Positions 33,714 to 42,271 of a DNA stretch of 64,000 bases are shown here, piece by piece. A program made the position numbers and the translations under genes. The stretch comes from Nocardioides euryhalodurans (GTDB lineage Bacteria; Actinomycetota; Actinomycetes; Propionibacteriales; Nocardioidaceae): contig NZ_CP038267.1 in NCBI RefSeq assembly GCF_004564375.1, forward strand, positions 3,908,501 through 3,972,500, written 5' to 3'. The notes under the pieces are model-generated. The model saw nothing but the letters and a program-made list of their open reading frames with translations. It had not been told where the DNA came from and ran no database searches. How positions within the stretch are numbered: position 1 is the stretch's first letter; each line of letters opens with the position of its first letter.

Positions 33714-34625
33714 TCAGAGCAGCGTCGGGTGCGGGATGTAGGGGGCGGGCTCCTTCATCCGTCGCAGCGCGAGGAAGCCACGGGAGCTGATGGAGAGCCG
33801 GGCCGCGACCGCGACGTCGACTGCCCAGTCGTTGACGGGGGAGACGTGGCGGACCTCGACCGGCCGGTCGGGGTCCGCGCTCGCCAGCGCCTCCCACATC
33901 AGGGACGTCGCGGCCTTCCGGGTGCCGGCGGCCAGCACGACCGGGACGCCGCTGGGGTCGACGTAGGCGTAGCCGGAGCCCGCCGCCCGGTCGGTCACGA
34001 GCAGCCGCAGCTCGCGGCCGAGCACGTCGTGGTCCGGTCCGTGGGCCGCACCACGGGTACGCCGGTCCAGGGAGTCGAGCAGGTCGCGGTCACCGGTCGT
34101 GCCCTCGCGGACGTGGCGCACGGCCGGCAGCAGGCTCCGGTCCACGGGCCCGGTCAGCACCAGCTGCGGGTGGAGCCGGAAGCCGGCGAGCGCGTAGCGG
34201 CGCAGCGCCTGCGGGTCGGACGAGGCGTTGAGCATCCCGCGCAGGCAGCCCCGCCCGTGCTGCAGCGCCGCCTCCAGCAGCGCGCGGCCGAGCCCGTGCC
34301 CCTGCAGGTCCGGCCGGACGGCGTACGAGGCCAGGATCCACATCAGCTCGCGGACCAGCGACGTGGCGAACCCGACCAGCTGACCGTCCACCTCGACCAC
34401 CCAGCAGCCGCCCGGGTCGGTCTCCAGCAGGTGCTCGGTCCGTTGTCGCCACAGCTCGGCCCGGCCGTCGCTCCGGGGGCCGGGGTCGGGGGCGTCGCGG
34501 GTCGCGGTGCGCAGGTCCAGCTCGAGGAAGGCTGCGGAGCTGAGACGCTCCGCGGCGGCGACGTCGGTGACCCGCATCGGCCGCACGCGCACGTCGCGCA
34601 CGGGAGGAGGATCTGTGGCAGCCAT
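33714..34625 (-). CDS. GNAT family N-acetyltransferase, two-domain form
   Basis: A 303-residue protein. The N-terminal GNAT domain has its acetyl-CoA loop in ASYAVRPDLQGHGLGRALLEAAL (about residues 92-115), with NASSDPQALRRYALAGFRLHPQL after it. The C-terminal half (about 165-300) looks like a second, degenerate acetyltransferase-type fold ending in the FLALRRMKEPAPYIPHPTLL region. The substrate is unknown. -10-like TAGGAT lies 9 bases before the ATG. Confidence 0.8.
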   Translation of the reverse strand: MAATDPPPVRDVRVRPMRVTDVAAAERLSSAAFLELDLRTATRDAPDPGPRSDGRAELWRQRTEHLLETDPGGCWVVEVDGQLVGFATSLVRELMWILASYAVRPDLQGHGLGRALLEAALQHGRGCLRGMLNASSDPQALRRYALAGFRLHPQLVLTGPVDRSLLPAVRHVREGTTGDRDLLDSLDRRTRGAAHGPDHDVLGRELRLLVTDRAAGSGYAYVDPSGVPVVLAAGTRKAATSLMWEALASADPDRPVEVRHVSPVNDWAVDVAVAARLSISSRGFLALRRMKEPAPYIPHPTLL

Positions 34626-34671
34626 GACCCGTGGATCCTAGGCGGTGGGTGGCGTCGGCAAGGATGACCAC

Positions 34672-35742
34672 ATGCGTGTCCTCGTCGCCCCCGACAGCTT
34701 CGCCGGAACCCTCAGCGCCGTCGAGGCCGCCGACGCGATCGCCGCCGGCTGGCGTCGCCACGCTGTCGACGACGTCCTCGACCTGGCGCCGATGTCCGAC
34801 GGTGGCCCCGGATTCGTGGACGTGCTGCACGCCGCGCTCGGCGGTGAGCTGGAGCCGGTGGTCGTGAGCGGCCCCTTCGGCGACCCGGTGCCGGCCACCG
34901 TGCTGCTCGCGGGGCACACCGGTTACGTCGAGTCCTCGCAGGCCTGCGGCCTGCAGCTCACGGGCGGCGAGCGTGCCGAGCACGCGACCACCTTCGGCGT
35001 CGGCGAGCTCGTCGCGGCGGCTGTCGCCGCGGGTGCGACCCGGGTCGTGGTGGGGCTCGGCGGGAGCGGGACCAACGACGGCGGCGCCGGGCTGCTCGCC
35101 GCCCTGGGAGCGACCGCGGACCGACCCCTCGACCGGGGCGTCGCGGCGCTGGAGGGGATCAGCAGCGTCCAGCTGCCCGAGCTGGCGGTCGAGCTGGTCG
35201 CGGCCAGCGACGTCGAGAGCGCGCTCACCGGCCTGTTCGGCGCCACGAAGAGCTCCGGTCCGCAGAAGGGGATCCCCGAGGAGCGGCTGCCGGCCGTCGA
35301 CGGGCTGCTCGAGGACTGGGCGGCTGCCACCGACCGACGTACGGCCCTGGCGAAGGGTGCCGGCGCCGCCGGTGGCCTCGGCTTCGCGCTGTTCCTGCTC
35401 GGGGCGACCAGGGAGCCGGGGATCGACCTGGTCGCCGGCGCCGTCGACCTGCACCGGCGGGCCCGGGAGGCCGACCTCGTGGTGACCGGGGAGGGGGCCT
35501 TCGACTTCTCCAGCCGCTCGGGCAAGGTCCCGTACGGCGTCGCGGCGGTGGCCGCCGAGGCGCTCCGGCCGTGCGTCGCCCTGGCCGGGCAGGTGCTGGT
35601 CGGCTCCCGGGAGATGCGTGCGCTGGGGATCGAGTCGGCCTACTCGCTGGTCGACATGGTGGGGGAGGAGCGCGCCTTCGGCGACCCCTCCGGTGCCCTC
35701 GCCGACGTGGCCGCCCGGGTGGCCCGGTCGTGGTCGGCCTGA
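34672..35742 (+). CDS. Glycerate kinase
   Basis: A 356-residue glycerate kinase of the GlxK/GarK family, which phosphorylates D-glycerate into glycolysis. Diagnostic stretches are VAPDSFAGTLSAVEAADAI at the N-terminus, PMSDGGPGFVD, VVGLGGSGTNDGGAG and TGEGAFDFSSRSGKVPYGVA. ATG 34672 is preceded by AAGGA and gives the standard N-terminus; the frame upstream adds 9 unsupported residues. A homologue lies at the same place beside the erpA gene of mycobacteria. Confidence 0.9.
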   Translation: MRVLVAPDSFAGTLSAVEAADAIAAGWRRHAVDDVLDLAPMSDGGPGFVDVLHAALGGELEPVVVSGPFGDPVPATVLLAGHTGYVESSQACGLQLTGGERAEHATTFGVGELVAAAVAAGATRVVVGLGGSGTNDGGAGLLAALGATADRPLDRGVAALEGISSVQLPELAVELVAASDVESALTGLFGATKSSGPQKGIPEERLPAVDGLLEDWAAATDRRTALAKGAGAAGGLGFALFLLGATREPGIDLVAGAVDLHRRAREADLVVTGEGAFDFSSRSGKVPYGVAAVAAEALRPCVALAGQVLVGSREMRALGIESAYSLVDMVGEERAFGDPSGALADVAARVARSWSA

Positions 35743-35826
35743 GACGGGGCGCTGAGGGTGGGGAATAACCCGCCATGTGCGACCATTGACCCAGAGACCA
35801 GCCAGCTCTACCCAGGGAGTCACTTC

Positions 35827-36183
35827 ATGTCCGAGCAGGTCGAGACCGAGCGCCGCGCCGATCAGATCAACCTGAGCGACGTCGCGGCCGCCAAGGTGAA
35901 GAGCCTCCTGGAGCAGGAGGGTCGCGACGACCTCCAGCTGCGGATCTCCGTGCAGCCGGGTGGCTGCTCGGGTCTGCGCTACCAGCTGTTCTTCGACGAG
36001 CGCACGCTCGACGGTGACGTCACCACCGACTTCGACGGCGTGACCGTCGTCGTCGACCGGATGAGCGTCCCGTACCTCAACGGCGCGATGATCGACTTCG
36101 TGGACTCGATCGAGAAGCAGGGCTTCACGATCGACAACCCCAACGCGACCGGGTCCTGCGCCTGCGGCGACTCGTTCCACTGA
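35827..36183 (+). CDS. erpA: Iron-sulfur cluster insertion protein ErpA (HesB/IscA family)
   Basis: A 118-residue A-type Fe-S carrier. The three cluster cysteines are C47 (PGGCSGLRYQ), C111 and C113 (GSCACGDSFH). It delivers Fe-S clusters to apo-enzymes and in this neighbourhood could serve NadA or the Rieske protein. ATG 35827 is preceded by AGGGAG. A strong terminator follows. Confidence 0.93.
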   Translation: MSEQVETERRADQINLSDVAAAKVKSLLEQEGRDDLQLRISVQPGGCSGLRYQLFFDERTLDGDVTTDFDGVTVVVDRMSVPYLNGAMIDFVDSIEKQGFTIDNPNATGSCACGDSFH

Positions 36184-36211
36184 TTCCAGCCCCGCGACAC
36201 GTCGCGGCGCG

Positions 36212-36243
36212 CGAGCCCCTGCCGGGAGACCGGCGGGGGCTCG
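36212..36243 (+). terminator. Hairpin terminator after erpA
   Basis: A 14-bp stem (36212-36225 with 36230-36243, one T-G pair) closes a GAGA loop and is followed by TCATATTT. It lies 28 bases past the erpA stop. Confidence 0.75.
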
Positions 36244-36315
36244 TCATATTTCCGGAGCCCTCCTCGCCGTGGCCGACGGCCGGGCCGGCGATCGGCTTGG
36301 GTCGGGGGTTCGCGA

Positions 36316-36385
36316 GCGAGTCTCCGGGTGTGTGCCCATCGTCTGGGTGACGCACCCCGGCTTTCCCCGGCCGGCCGGGGAAAGC
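36316..36385 (+). repeat. Intergenic repeat, copy B (after erpA)
   Basis: GCGAGTCT (36316-36323), 38 bases, TTTCCCC (36362-36368), 8 bases, GGGGAAA (36377-36383). The terminal hairpin 36360-36385 is a perfect 26-bp palindrome. About three quarters of the 34 bases leading into the hairpin match copy A. It lies in the 220-bp convergent gap between erpA and a small minus-strand gene, which already has a separate erpA terminator. Confidence 0.6.
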
Positions 36386-36403
36386 ACGGCGAAGGACCTC
36401 GCC

Positions 36404-36622
36404 TCAGTCCAGGTGCAGGTGCAGCGCCGCCGCGATCCGGGCGGCGGCGTCGCTGACGGTGACGTCCCGCTTGCGGACCTCGCGGGGAAAGTCGGCGTAG
36501 AGCAGGCTGGGGGCGGGCTCGACGGCGGCGCGGGCGGCCCGCTCGAGCCGCAGGTGGCGGCCGACCTGCAGGCAGTCGGCGCGCATCTGGGCGGGCGTCT
36601 CGAGGTCGTCGTAGGACGTCAT
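36404..36622 (-). CDS. Small conserved-looking protein, hypothetical
   Basis: A 72-residue soluble protein with no recognised domain (MTSYDDLETPAQMRADCLQVG at the start; KRDVTVSDAAARIAAALHLHLD at the end). ATG 36622 lies 7 bases after a -10-like TAGCGT (minus strand, 36635-36630), which supports a real leaderless gene. It is divergent from the PfkB kinase gene. Confidence 0.6.
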   Translation of the reverse strand: MTSYDDLETPAQMRADCLQVGRHLRLERAARAAVEPAPSLLYADFPREVRKRDVTVSDAAARIAAALHLHLD

Positions 36623-36686
36623 GGTCGCGACGCTATTGGCTACCGCGGGGTATCCGAAGGGGTACGCGCAGGTAGGGTCTCGTGTC

Positions 36687-37673
36687 GTGTCCCTGCTGAT
36701 CGCCGGATCCATCGCGACCGACCACCTGATGACGTTCCCGGGCAAGTTCTCCGACTCGCTCGTGGTCGACCAGCTCGACAAGCTGTCGGTCTCGTTCCTG
36801 GTCGAGGAGCTCGACGTACGCCGGGGTGGCTGCGCGGCCAACATCTGCTTCGGACTCGGCAACCTCGGCCTCGAGCCGGTGCTGGTCGGGGCCGTCGGGG
36901 AGGACTTCGCCGAGTACCGCTCCTGGCTGCAGCGCCACCGTGTGGACTGTGACTCCGTCCACGTCAGCGACACCCGCCACACCGCCCGCTTCGTCTGCAC
37001 GACCGACTCCGCACACGCCCAGATCGCGAGCTTCTACGCCGGCGCGATGAGCGAGGCGCGGGAGATCGAGCTGAAGCCGATCGTCGACCGGGTCGGCGAC
37101 CCCGACTACGTCCTCATCGGGCCGGACGACCCCGAGGCGATGCTGCGCCACACCGACGAGTGCCGCCAGCGCGGCTACCGCTTCGTCTCCGACCCGAGCC
37201 AGCAGCTGGCCTTCGGCGACGGCGAGCTGATCCGGCCGCTCATCGACGGCGCCGACCTGCTGTTCTCCAACGAGTACGAGTCCTCGCTGATCATCCAGAA
37301 GACGGGTTGGAGCCACGAGGAGGTGCTCTCCCGCGTCGGCACGTGGGTGGTCACCCTCGGGCCCGACGGCGTGCGGATCGAGCGCGAGGGCCAGGAGCCG
37401 GTCCACGTGCCGGCCGTGCCGGAGGTCCGCAAGGTCGAGCCCACCGGCGTCGGCGACGCCTTCCGGGCGGGCTTCCTCGCGGCGCTCGACTGGGGGCTCC
37501 CGCACGAGCGGGCCGCCCAGCTGGGCTGCCTGCTGGCCGTCTACGTCGTCGAGCAGGTCGGCACCCAGGAGTACACCCTCTCCCGCACGCACTTCCTCAA
37601 CCGCTGCGAGGCGGCCTACGGCGAGGACGCCGCGGCCGAGATCGGCGAGAAGCTCCGCACGCTGCGTCCCTGA
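36687..37673 (+). CDS. PfkB family kinase, adenosine-kinase-like
   Basis: A 328-residue ribokinase-family enzyme. The N-terminal sugar-binding part has GGCAANICFGLGNLGLEPVLVGAVGEDF, and the C-terminal catalytic motif is VEPTGVGDAFRAGFLAAL. Mycobacterial adenosine kinase (Rv2202c) sits in the same order near ctaC, glycerate kinase and the IscA-like gene, so AdoK is the best guess; ribose or another nucleoside remains possible. GTG 36687 lies 8 bases after TAGGGT (36673-36678). The stop is 4 bases from the convergent tusA-like stop. Confidence 0.85.
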   Translation: MSLLIAGSIATDHLMTFPGKFSDSLVVDQLDKLSVSFLVEELDVRRGGCAANICFGLGNLGLEPVLVGAVGEDFAEYRSWLQRHRVDCDSVHVSDTRHTARFVCTTDSAHAQIASFYAGAMSEAREIELKPIVDRVGDPDYVLIGPDDPEAMLRHTDECRQRGYRFVSDPSQQLAFGDGELIRPLIDGADLLFSNEYESSLIIQKTGWSHEEVLSRVGTWVVTLGPDGVRIEREGQEPVHVPAVPEVRKVEPTGVGDAFRAGFLAALDWGLPHERAAQLGCLLAVYVVEQVGTQEYTLSRTHFLNRCEAAYGEDAAAEIGEKLRTLRP

Positions 37674-37677
37674 GGCC

Positions 37678-37914
37678 TCAGGAACGGCGTCGGACCAGGA
37701 ACCGTGGCGTGCCGTCGGCCGCAGGCTCCTCGCCGACGTACTCCTGCTGCCGCATCCGGCACCACGCCGGTACGTCGACCCGGGCGGCGACGTCGGTGGC
37801 CGCGACCGCCACGACCCCGCCGACCGGGACCTCCCCGAAGCGGCGCGCCAGCTCGATGACGGGCATCGGGCAGCGCATCTCGCGGCAGTCGAGCTCGAGG
37901 TCGACGGTCCTCAC
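37678..37914 (-). CDS. TusA-like sulfur carrier protein
   Basis: A 78-residue SirA/TusA-fold protein with the active-site motif CPMP (C15 in LDCREMRCPMPVIELARRF) and the usual VVAVAATDVAARVDVPAWCRM strand. TusA proteins accept persulfide sulfur from cysteine desulfurases. GTG 37914 overlaps the desulfurase stop by 4 bases, so the two are co-translated and very likely work together. The acceptor is unknown. Confidence 0.87.
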   Translation of the reverse strand: MRTVDLELDCREMRCPMPVIELARRFGEVPVGGVVAVAATDVAARVDVPAWCRMRQQEYVGEEPAADGTPRFLVRRRS

Positions 37915-39050
37915 AGGCCGACCTCGGCGCGCAGGTCGGTGACGACGCCCGGCAGCACCGCGAGGAAGCGCTCGACGTCCTCCTCGCTCGTCGTGCGGCC
38001 CAAGGAGAGCCGTACGTTGCCGTGGGTGAGGACACCCATCGCCGCCAGGACGGCGCTCGGCTCCAGCGTCGAGGCGGCGCACGCCGATCCGCTGGCGACG
38101 CCGAAGCCCTGCCTGTCCAAGGCGTGCACGAGCGCCTCGCCGTCGACGTAGAGACAGGAGAAGGTCACCAGGTGGGGGAGTCGGTGGTCGGGGTCGCCGA
38201 CCACCTCGGTGTCGGGAATGGCGGCCACCGCGGCGCGGATCCGGGCGACCAGGGCGTGCTGGCGGGCGCCGACCTCGTCGCGCTCGGACACCACGGCCCG
38301 CAGCGCCGCGGCAGCGGCGAGCGCTCCCGGGACGTTCTCGAACCCGGCGACCCGCTCGTCGATGCGGTCGTCGCCCGGGAAGGGGTTGCGCCAGCGGGCC
38401 CCCTTGCGGACCAGCAGCACCCCGACGCCGGCCGGGCCGCCCCACTTGTGGGCGGAGCCGGCGGCGGCCGACCACCCGCCGGGCAGCGGCAACCGCCCCA
38501 TGGAGGCGCAGGCGTCGGTGAAGACGGGGACGTCGTCCGGCAGCCGGAGCCCGCCGACCGGCTGGATGGTGCCGACCTCGTGGTTGGCGGTCTGCAGCGC
38601 CACGACGCCCACCTGCGGCGCGACCGCCTGCTGCACCAGGTCACTGTCGTGGACGCGCCCCCGCTCGTCGCACGACACCTCGACCGGCTCGCCGCCCCAC
38701 GCCGCAGCATGGCGCACCGCGGCGTGCTCGACCGCGGAGTGGACCACCTGGGCGCCCCGGCGCGAGCCGCGGACGAGGCCGAGCAGCCCCCGGTGGACCG
38801 CCTCGGTGCCGGAGCCGGTGAAGCTCACCTCGTCCGGGCGCACGCCGAGGCTCTCCGCGACGACAGCCCGCGCGTTGTCGAGCAGCAACCGGGCGCTGCG
38901 GCCGGGGCGGTGCAGGCGGCGCGGGTCGGCGTACCCCTGGTCGAGCGCGGCCAGCAGCGTCTCCCGGGCCGCGGGGTGCAGCGGCTCCGAGGAGGCGGTG
39001 TCGAGGTCGATCCCGCGTGGCTGCGCGGGCTCGGCGGGGGATGGGCTCAC
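37911..39050 (-). CDS. Cysteine desulfurase (NifS/IscS-like)
   Basis: A 379-residue class V PLP enzyme that takes sulfur from cysteine as an enzyme-bound persulfide. The PLP lysine is K202 in GSAHKWGGPAGVG. The catalytic cysteine is C324 in VASGSACAASTLEPSAVLAAMG. It lacks the extra length of SufS-type enzymes. GTG 39050 lies 6 bases after TAGGTT (minus strand, 39062-39057). It forms a two-gene unit with the tusA-like gene and is divergent from ctaC. Confidence 0.92.
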   Translation of the reverse strand: MSPSPAEPAQPRGIDLDTASSEPLHPAARETLLAALDQGYADPRRLHRPGRSARLLLDNARAVVAESLGVRPDEVSFTGSGTEAVHRGLLGLVRGSRRGAQVVHSAVEHAAVRHAAAWGGEPVEVSCDERGRVHDSDLVQQAVAPQVGVVALQTANHEVGTIQPVGGLRLPDDVPVFTDACASMGRLPLPGGWSAAAGSAHKWGGPAGVGVLLVRKGARWRNPFPGDDRIDERVAGFENVPGALAAAAALRAVVSERDEVGARQHALVARIRAAVAAIPDTEVVGDPDHRLPHLVTFSCLYVDGEALVHALDRQGFGVASGSACAASTLEPSAVLAAMGVLTHGNVRLSLGRTTSEEDVERFLAVLPGVVTDLRAEVGL

Positions 39051-39144
39051 CGGCTCAACCTACTGCCGACCCCTCGGCTGCTCCGGGCCCCGATTCGGAT
39101 ACGCTGTCCCGTGTCCGTGAACTGCTGAAGAGAGAGGCTCGTTC

Positions 39145-40014
39145 GTGGGTCAGCAACTCCACCGGCGTACGGCCACGACACTGCGTCGGGTCGGCCTGGT
39201 CGCCACGTTGGGTGCGCTCGTTCTCCTGGCCGGATGCTCGGCCGAGACGCAACAGGAGTGGAAGAACCTGGCGATGCCGGACCCTGCCACCGAGCAGGCC
39301 CAGCACATCTTCGAGCTGTGGCGCTGGGCGTGGGTCGCGGCCCTCGCGACCGGCGTCGTGGTCTGGGGCCTCATCTTCTGGGTGGTCGTCCGCTACCGCC
39401 GTCGCTCCCACGACGAGATCCCGGTGCAGACGCGCTACAACCTGCCGCTCGAGATCTTCTACACGATCGCGCCGGTCATCATGGTGATCGTGTTCTTCTA
39501 CCACACGGTCAACGTCCAGAACGCCGTGCTCGAGGACACCGAGCAGGACCACACGATCGACGTGGTGGGCCAGCAGTGGAGCTGGACCTTCAACTACACC
39601 GGAGAGGACGCCGTCGACAGCGAGGTCGTGTGGACCTCCGGCTACGGCGGCAACATCCCCACGCTGGTGCTGCCGGTGGGCGAGACCACCCAGTTCAACC
39701 TGCACAGCCCCGACGTCATCCACTCGTTCGGCGTCCCGGGCTTCCTGATGAAGATGGACGTCATCCCGGGCCGGGTCAACCACTACGAGGTCACCCCCGA
39801 CACCGAGGGCACGTTCGTCGGCAAGTGCTACGAGCTCTGCGGCTCCTACCACTCCCGGATGCTGTTCAACGTCGAGGTCGTCAGCGCCGAGGAGTACGAC
39901 GAGCACCTCCGGGACCTCGAGGAGCAGGGCTACACCTCCGACGAGCCGCTCCTCGGCGGCGTCGACGTCCGTGACCAGGCCGGCCTCGAGCCCGCTGAGG
40001 AGGAGTCCGAGTGA
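39145..40014 (+). CDS. ctaC: Cytochrome c oxidase subunit II
   Basis: A 289-residue aa3 oxidase subunit. The signal sequence ends in a lipobox (VLLAGC, C31), so the mature protein is probably a lipoprotein. Two membrane helices follow (about 57-80 and 105-122). The CuA site is in the C-terminal cupredoxin domain (H in SPDVIHSFGVPGF, then CYELCGSYHSRM). It accepts electrons from the bc1 complex. GTG 39145 has GAGAG upstream, and the stop overlaps the ctaD start. Confidence 0.95.
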   Translation: MGQQLHRRTATTLRRVGLVATLGALVLLAGCSAETQQEWKNLAMPDPATEQAQHIFELWRWAWVAALATGVVVWGLIFWVVVRYRRRSHDEIPVQTRYNLPLEIFYTIAPVIMVIVFFYHTVNVQNAVLEDTEQDHTIDVVGQQWSWTFNYTGEDAVDSEVVWTSGYGGNIPTLVLPVGETTQFNLHSPDVIHSFGVPGFLMKMDVIPGRVNHYEVTPDTEGTFVGKCYELCGSYHSRMLFNVEVVSAEEYDEHLRDLEEQGYTSDEPLLGGVDVRDQAGLEPAEEESE

Positions 40015-41758
40015 CTGCCACCGCTGCCCACCCGACCACGCAGCAGCCCCGCAAGCCGCTGGGCCAGCAGCTGGCCCGGATCATGACCACGACCGACCAC
40101 AAGCTGATCGGCAAGCTCTACCTCGGTACGTCGTTCGCCTGGTTCCTGGTCGGCGGCCTGATGGCGCTGCTCATCCGGTCCGAGCTCGCCTACCCGGGCA
40201 TGCAGGTCGTCAACGACGAGCTCTACAACCAGCTCTTCACGATGCACGGCACGATCATGCTGCTGCTCTTCGCGACGCCGCTGTTCTTCGGCTTCGCCAA
40301 CGTGATCATGCCGCTGCAGATCGGCGCGCCCGACGTGGCGTTCCCGCGGCTCAACATGTTCAGCTACTGGCTGTTCCTGTTCGGCGGCCTGATCACCGCC
40401 TCCGGCTTCCTCACCCCGGGCGGCGCGGCCTCCTTCGGGTGGTTCGCCTACACCCCGCTCTCGGACTCCGTACGCTCCCCGGGCGTCGGCGGCGACCTGT
40501 GGGTGATGGGCCTGTGGATGGCCGGCCTCGGCACCATCCTCGGTGCGGTCAACTTCATCACCACGATCATCTGCATGCGCGCGCCCGGGATGACGATGTT
40601 CCGGATGCCGATCTTCGTCTGGAACACGCTGGTCACCTCGCTGCTGGTGCTGATCGCGTTCCCGATCCTCGCCGGTGCGCTGCTCTCCCTGGAGGCCGAC
40701 CGATTGCTCGGGGCCCACGTCTTCGACCCCTCGCACGGGGGGCCGATCCTGTGGCAGCACCTGTTCTGGTTCTTCGGCCACCCGGAGGTCTACATCATCG
40801 CGCTGCCGTTCTTCGGCATCGTGACCGAGATCCTCCCCGTCTTCAGCCGCAAGCCGATCTTCGGGTACGTCGGCCTGGTCGGCGCCACGCTCGGCATCGC
40901 GATCCTCTCGGTCGCCGTGTGGGCCCACCACATGTTCGTGACCGGAGCCGTCGACCTGCCGTTCTTCTCCGGCATGACGTTCCTCATCGCGGTCCCCACC
41001 GGAGTGAAGTTCTTCAACTGGATCGGCACGATGTGGGGGGATCTCTGTCCTTCGACACCCCCATGCTGTGGTCGATCGGGTTCCTCACGACCTTCCTGTT
41101 CGGTGGCCTGACCGGTGTCATCCTGGCCAGCCCGCCGCTGGACTTCCACGTGTCCGACTCCTACTTCGTGGTGGCGCACTTCCACTACGTCGTCTTCGGC
41201 ACCGTGGTGTTCGCGATGTTCGCCGGCTTCTACTTCTGGTGGCCCAAGATGACCGGCCGGATGCTCGACGAGAGGCTCGGCAAGATCCACTTCTGGCTGC
41301 TGTTCATCGGCTTCCACACCACCTTCCTCGTCCAGCACTGGCTCGGTGTCGAGGGCATGCCGCGTCGCTACGCCGACTACCTCCCCGAGGACGGCTTCAC
41401 CTTCCTCAACCAGGTCTCGACGGTGGGTGCCTTCCTGCTGGCTGCGTCGACGCTGCCCTTCTTCTACAACGTCTACATCTCGTCCCGGTCGCCGCTGGTC
41501 GAGACCGACGACCCGTGGGGCTGGGGACGCTCGCTGGAGTGGGCCACCTCCTGCCCGCCGCCGCGCCACAACTTCGTGAGCATCCCGCGGATCCGCTCGG
41601 AGTCGCCCGCCTTCGACCTGCACCACCCCGAGGTCGCGGCGATGGAGCTGGCCGAGAACGACGCCGAGCGTGAGGGCCGACCGGCCGACGCGCCCGACGT
41701 CGAGGGGCGCGAGGAGATGCTGCGCGACCGGACCGACGGAGAGGGAGACCACCGATGA
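40011..41758 (+). CDS. ctaD: Cytochrome c oxidase subunit I, split by a one-base frameshift
   Basis: The catalytic, heme- and CuB-bearing subunit of the aa3 oxidase, about 582 residues if repaired. Frame 1 runs from GTG 40011 through the CuB region (WFFGHPEVYIIALPFFGIV) to GTMWG near 41040, then turns to nonsense and stops at 41111. The other frame continues as GSLSFDTPMLWSIGFLTTFLFGGLTGV through the heme-ligand helix (HFHYVVFG) to 41758. The family sequence requires seven G at 41035, but only six are present (41035-41040). Start and end overlap ctaC and ctaF normally. A sequencing or assembly error is most likely. Confidence 0.9.
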
Positions 41759-42153
41759 AGGCCGAGGCCTGGATCTTCGCCATCACGACCGCCTTCTTCG
41801 TGCTGGTCAGCCCGGCGTACTGGTTCGTGACCGGTGACTGGACCGGGACGTCCGCGCTGGTCATGACCACGCTGCTGGCGGCCATGGTGACCCTGTACCT
41901 CGGCTTCCACGCGGCCAAGATGGACCCGCGTCCCGAGGACCGCAAGGACGCCGAGGTGGCCGACGGGGCCGGCGAGCTGGGGTTCTTCCCGCCGTACTCC
42001 TGGTGGCCGCTGTGGTGCGCCCTCACCCTCGGCGTGATGGTCTACGCCGTCGCGCTGGGCCTGTGGTGGCTGCTGATCATCGGCGGTGCGCTCGGGGCGG
42101 TCGCGCTGTCCGGTCTGGTCTTCGAGTACTACCGCGGCGAGCACGCCCACTGA
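41755..42153 (+). CDS. ctaF: Actinobacterial cytochrome c oxidase subunit IV
   Basis: A 132-residue membrane protein with four helices (about 5-25, 32-50, 82-103 and 106-124) and the pattern FGFHAAK-like LYLGFHAAKMDPRPEDRKDAEVADGAGELGFFPPYSWWPL. It stabilises the aa3 complex. ATG overlaps the ctaD stop (ATGA). Confidence 0.92.
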   Translation: MKAEAWIFAITTAFFVLVSPAYWFVTGDWTGTSALVMTTLLAAMVTLYLGFHAAKMDPRPEDRKDAEVADGAGELGFFPPYSWWPLWCALTLGVMVYAVALGLWWLLIIGGALGAVALSGLVFEYYRGEHAH

Positions 42154-42271
42154 CGTTCTCCCGCAGCGGACGCCGCCGTCCGACTTCCGGGCGGCGCGTC
42201 GCTGATTCGATGTGTCGTGGGCTGCGGGTTACATTGAATGGGTCCCCGCCGTACGACACCGGAGCATCGCC

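Noticed and set aside
22353..36385. The repeats A, B and C as short conserved protein-coding genes
   Set aside because: In one frame A and B give similar peptides (CVP..VT.P..PRPAGES), but the similarity follows from the DNA identity and the palindrome, there is no start codon context, and C does not fit.
41035..41040. Programmed ribosomal frameshift in ctaD
   Set aside because: A G run gives slippage potential, but no such mechanism is known for ctaD and there is no stimulatory structure I can see; a base-call error is simpler.
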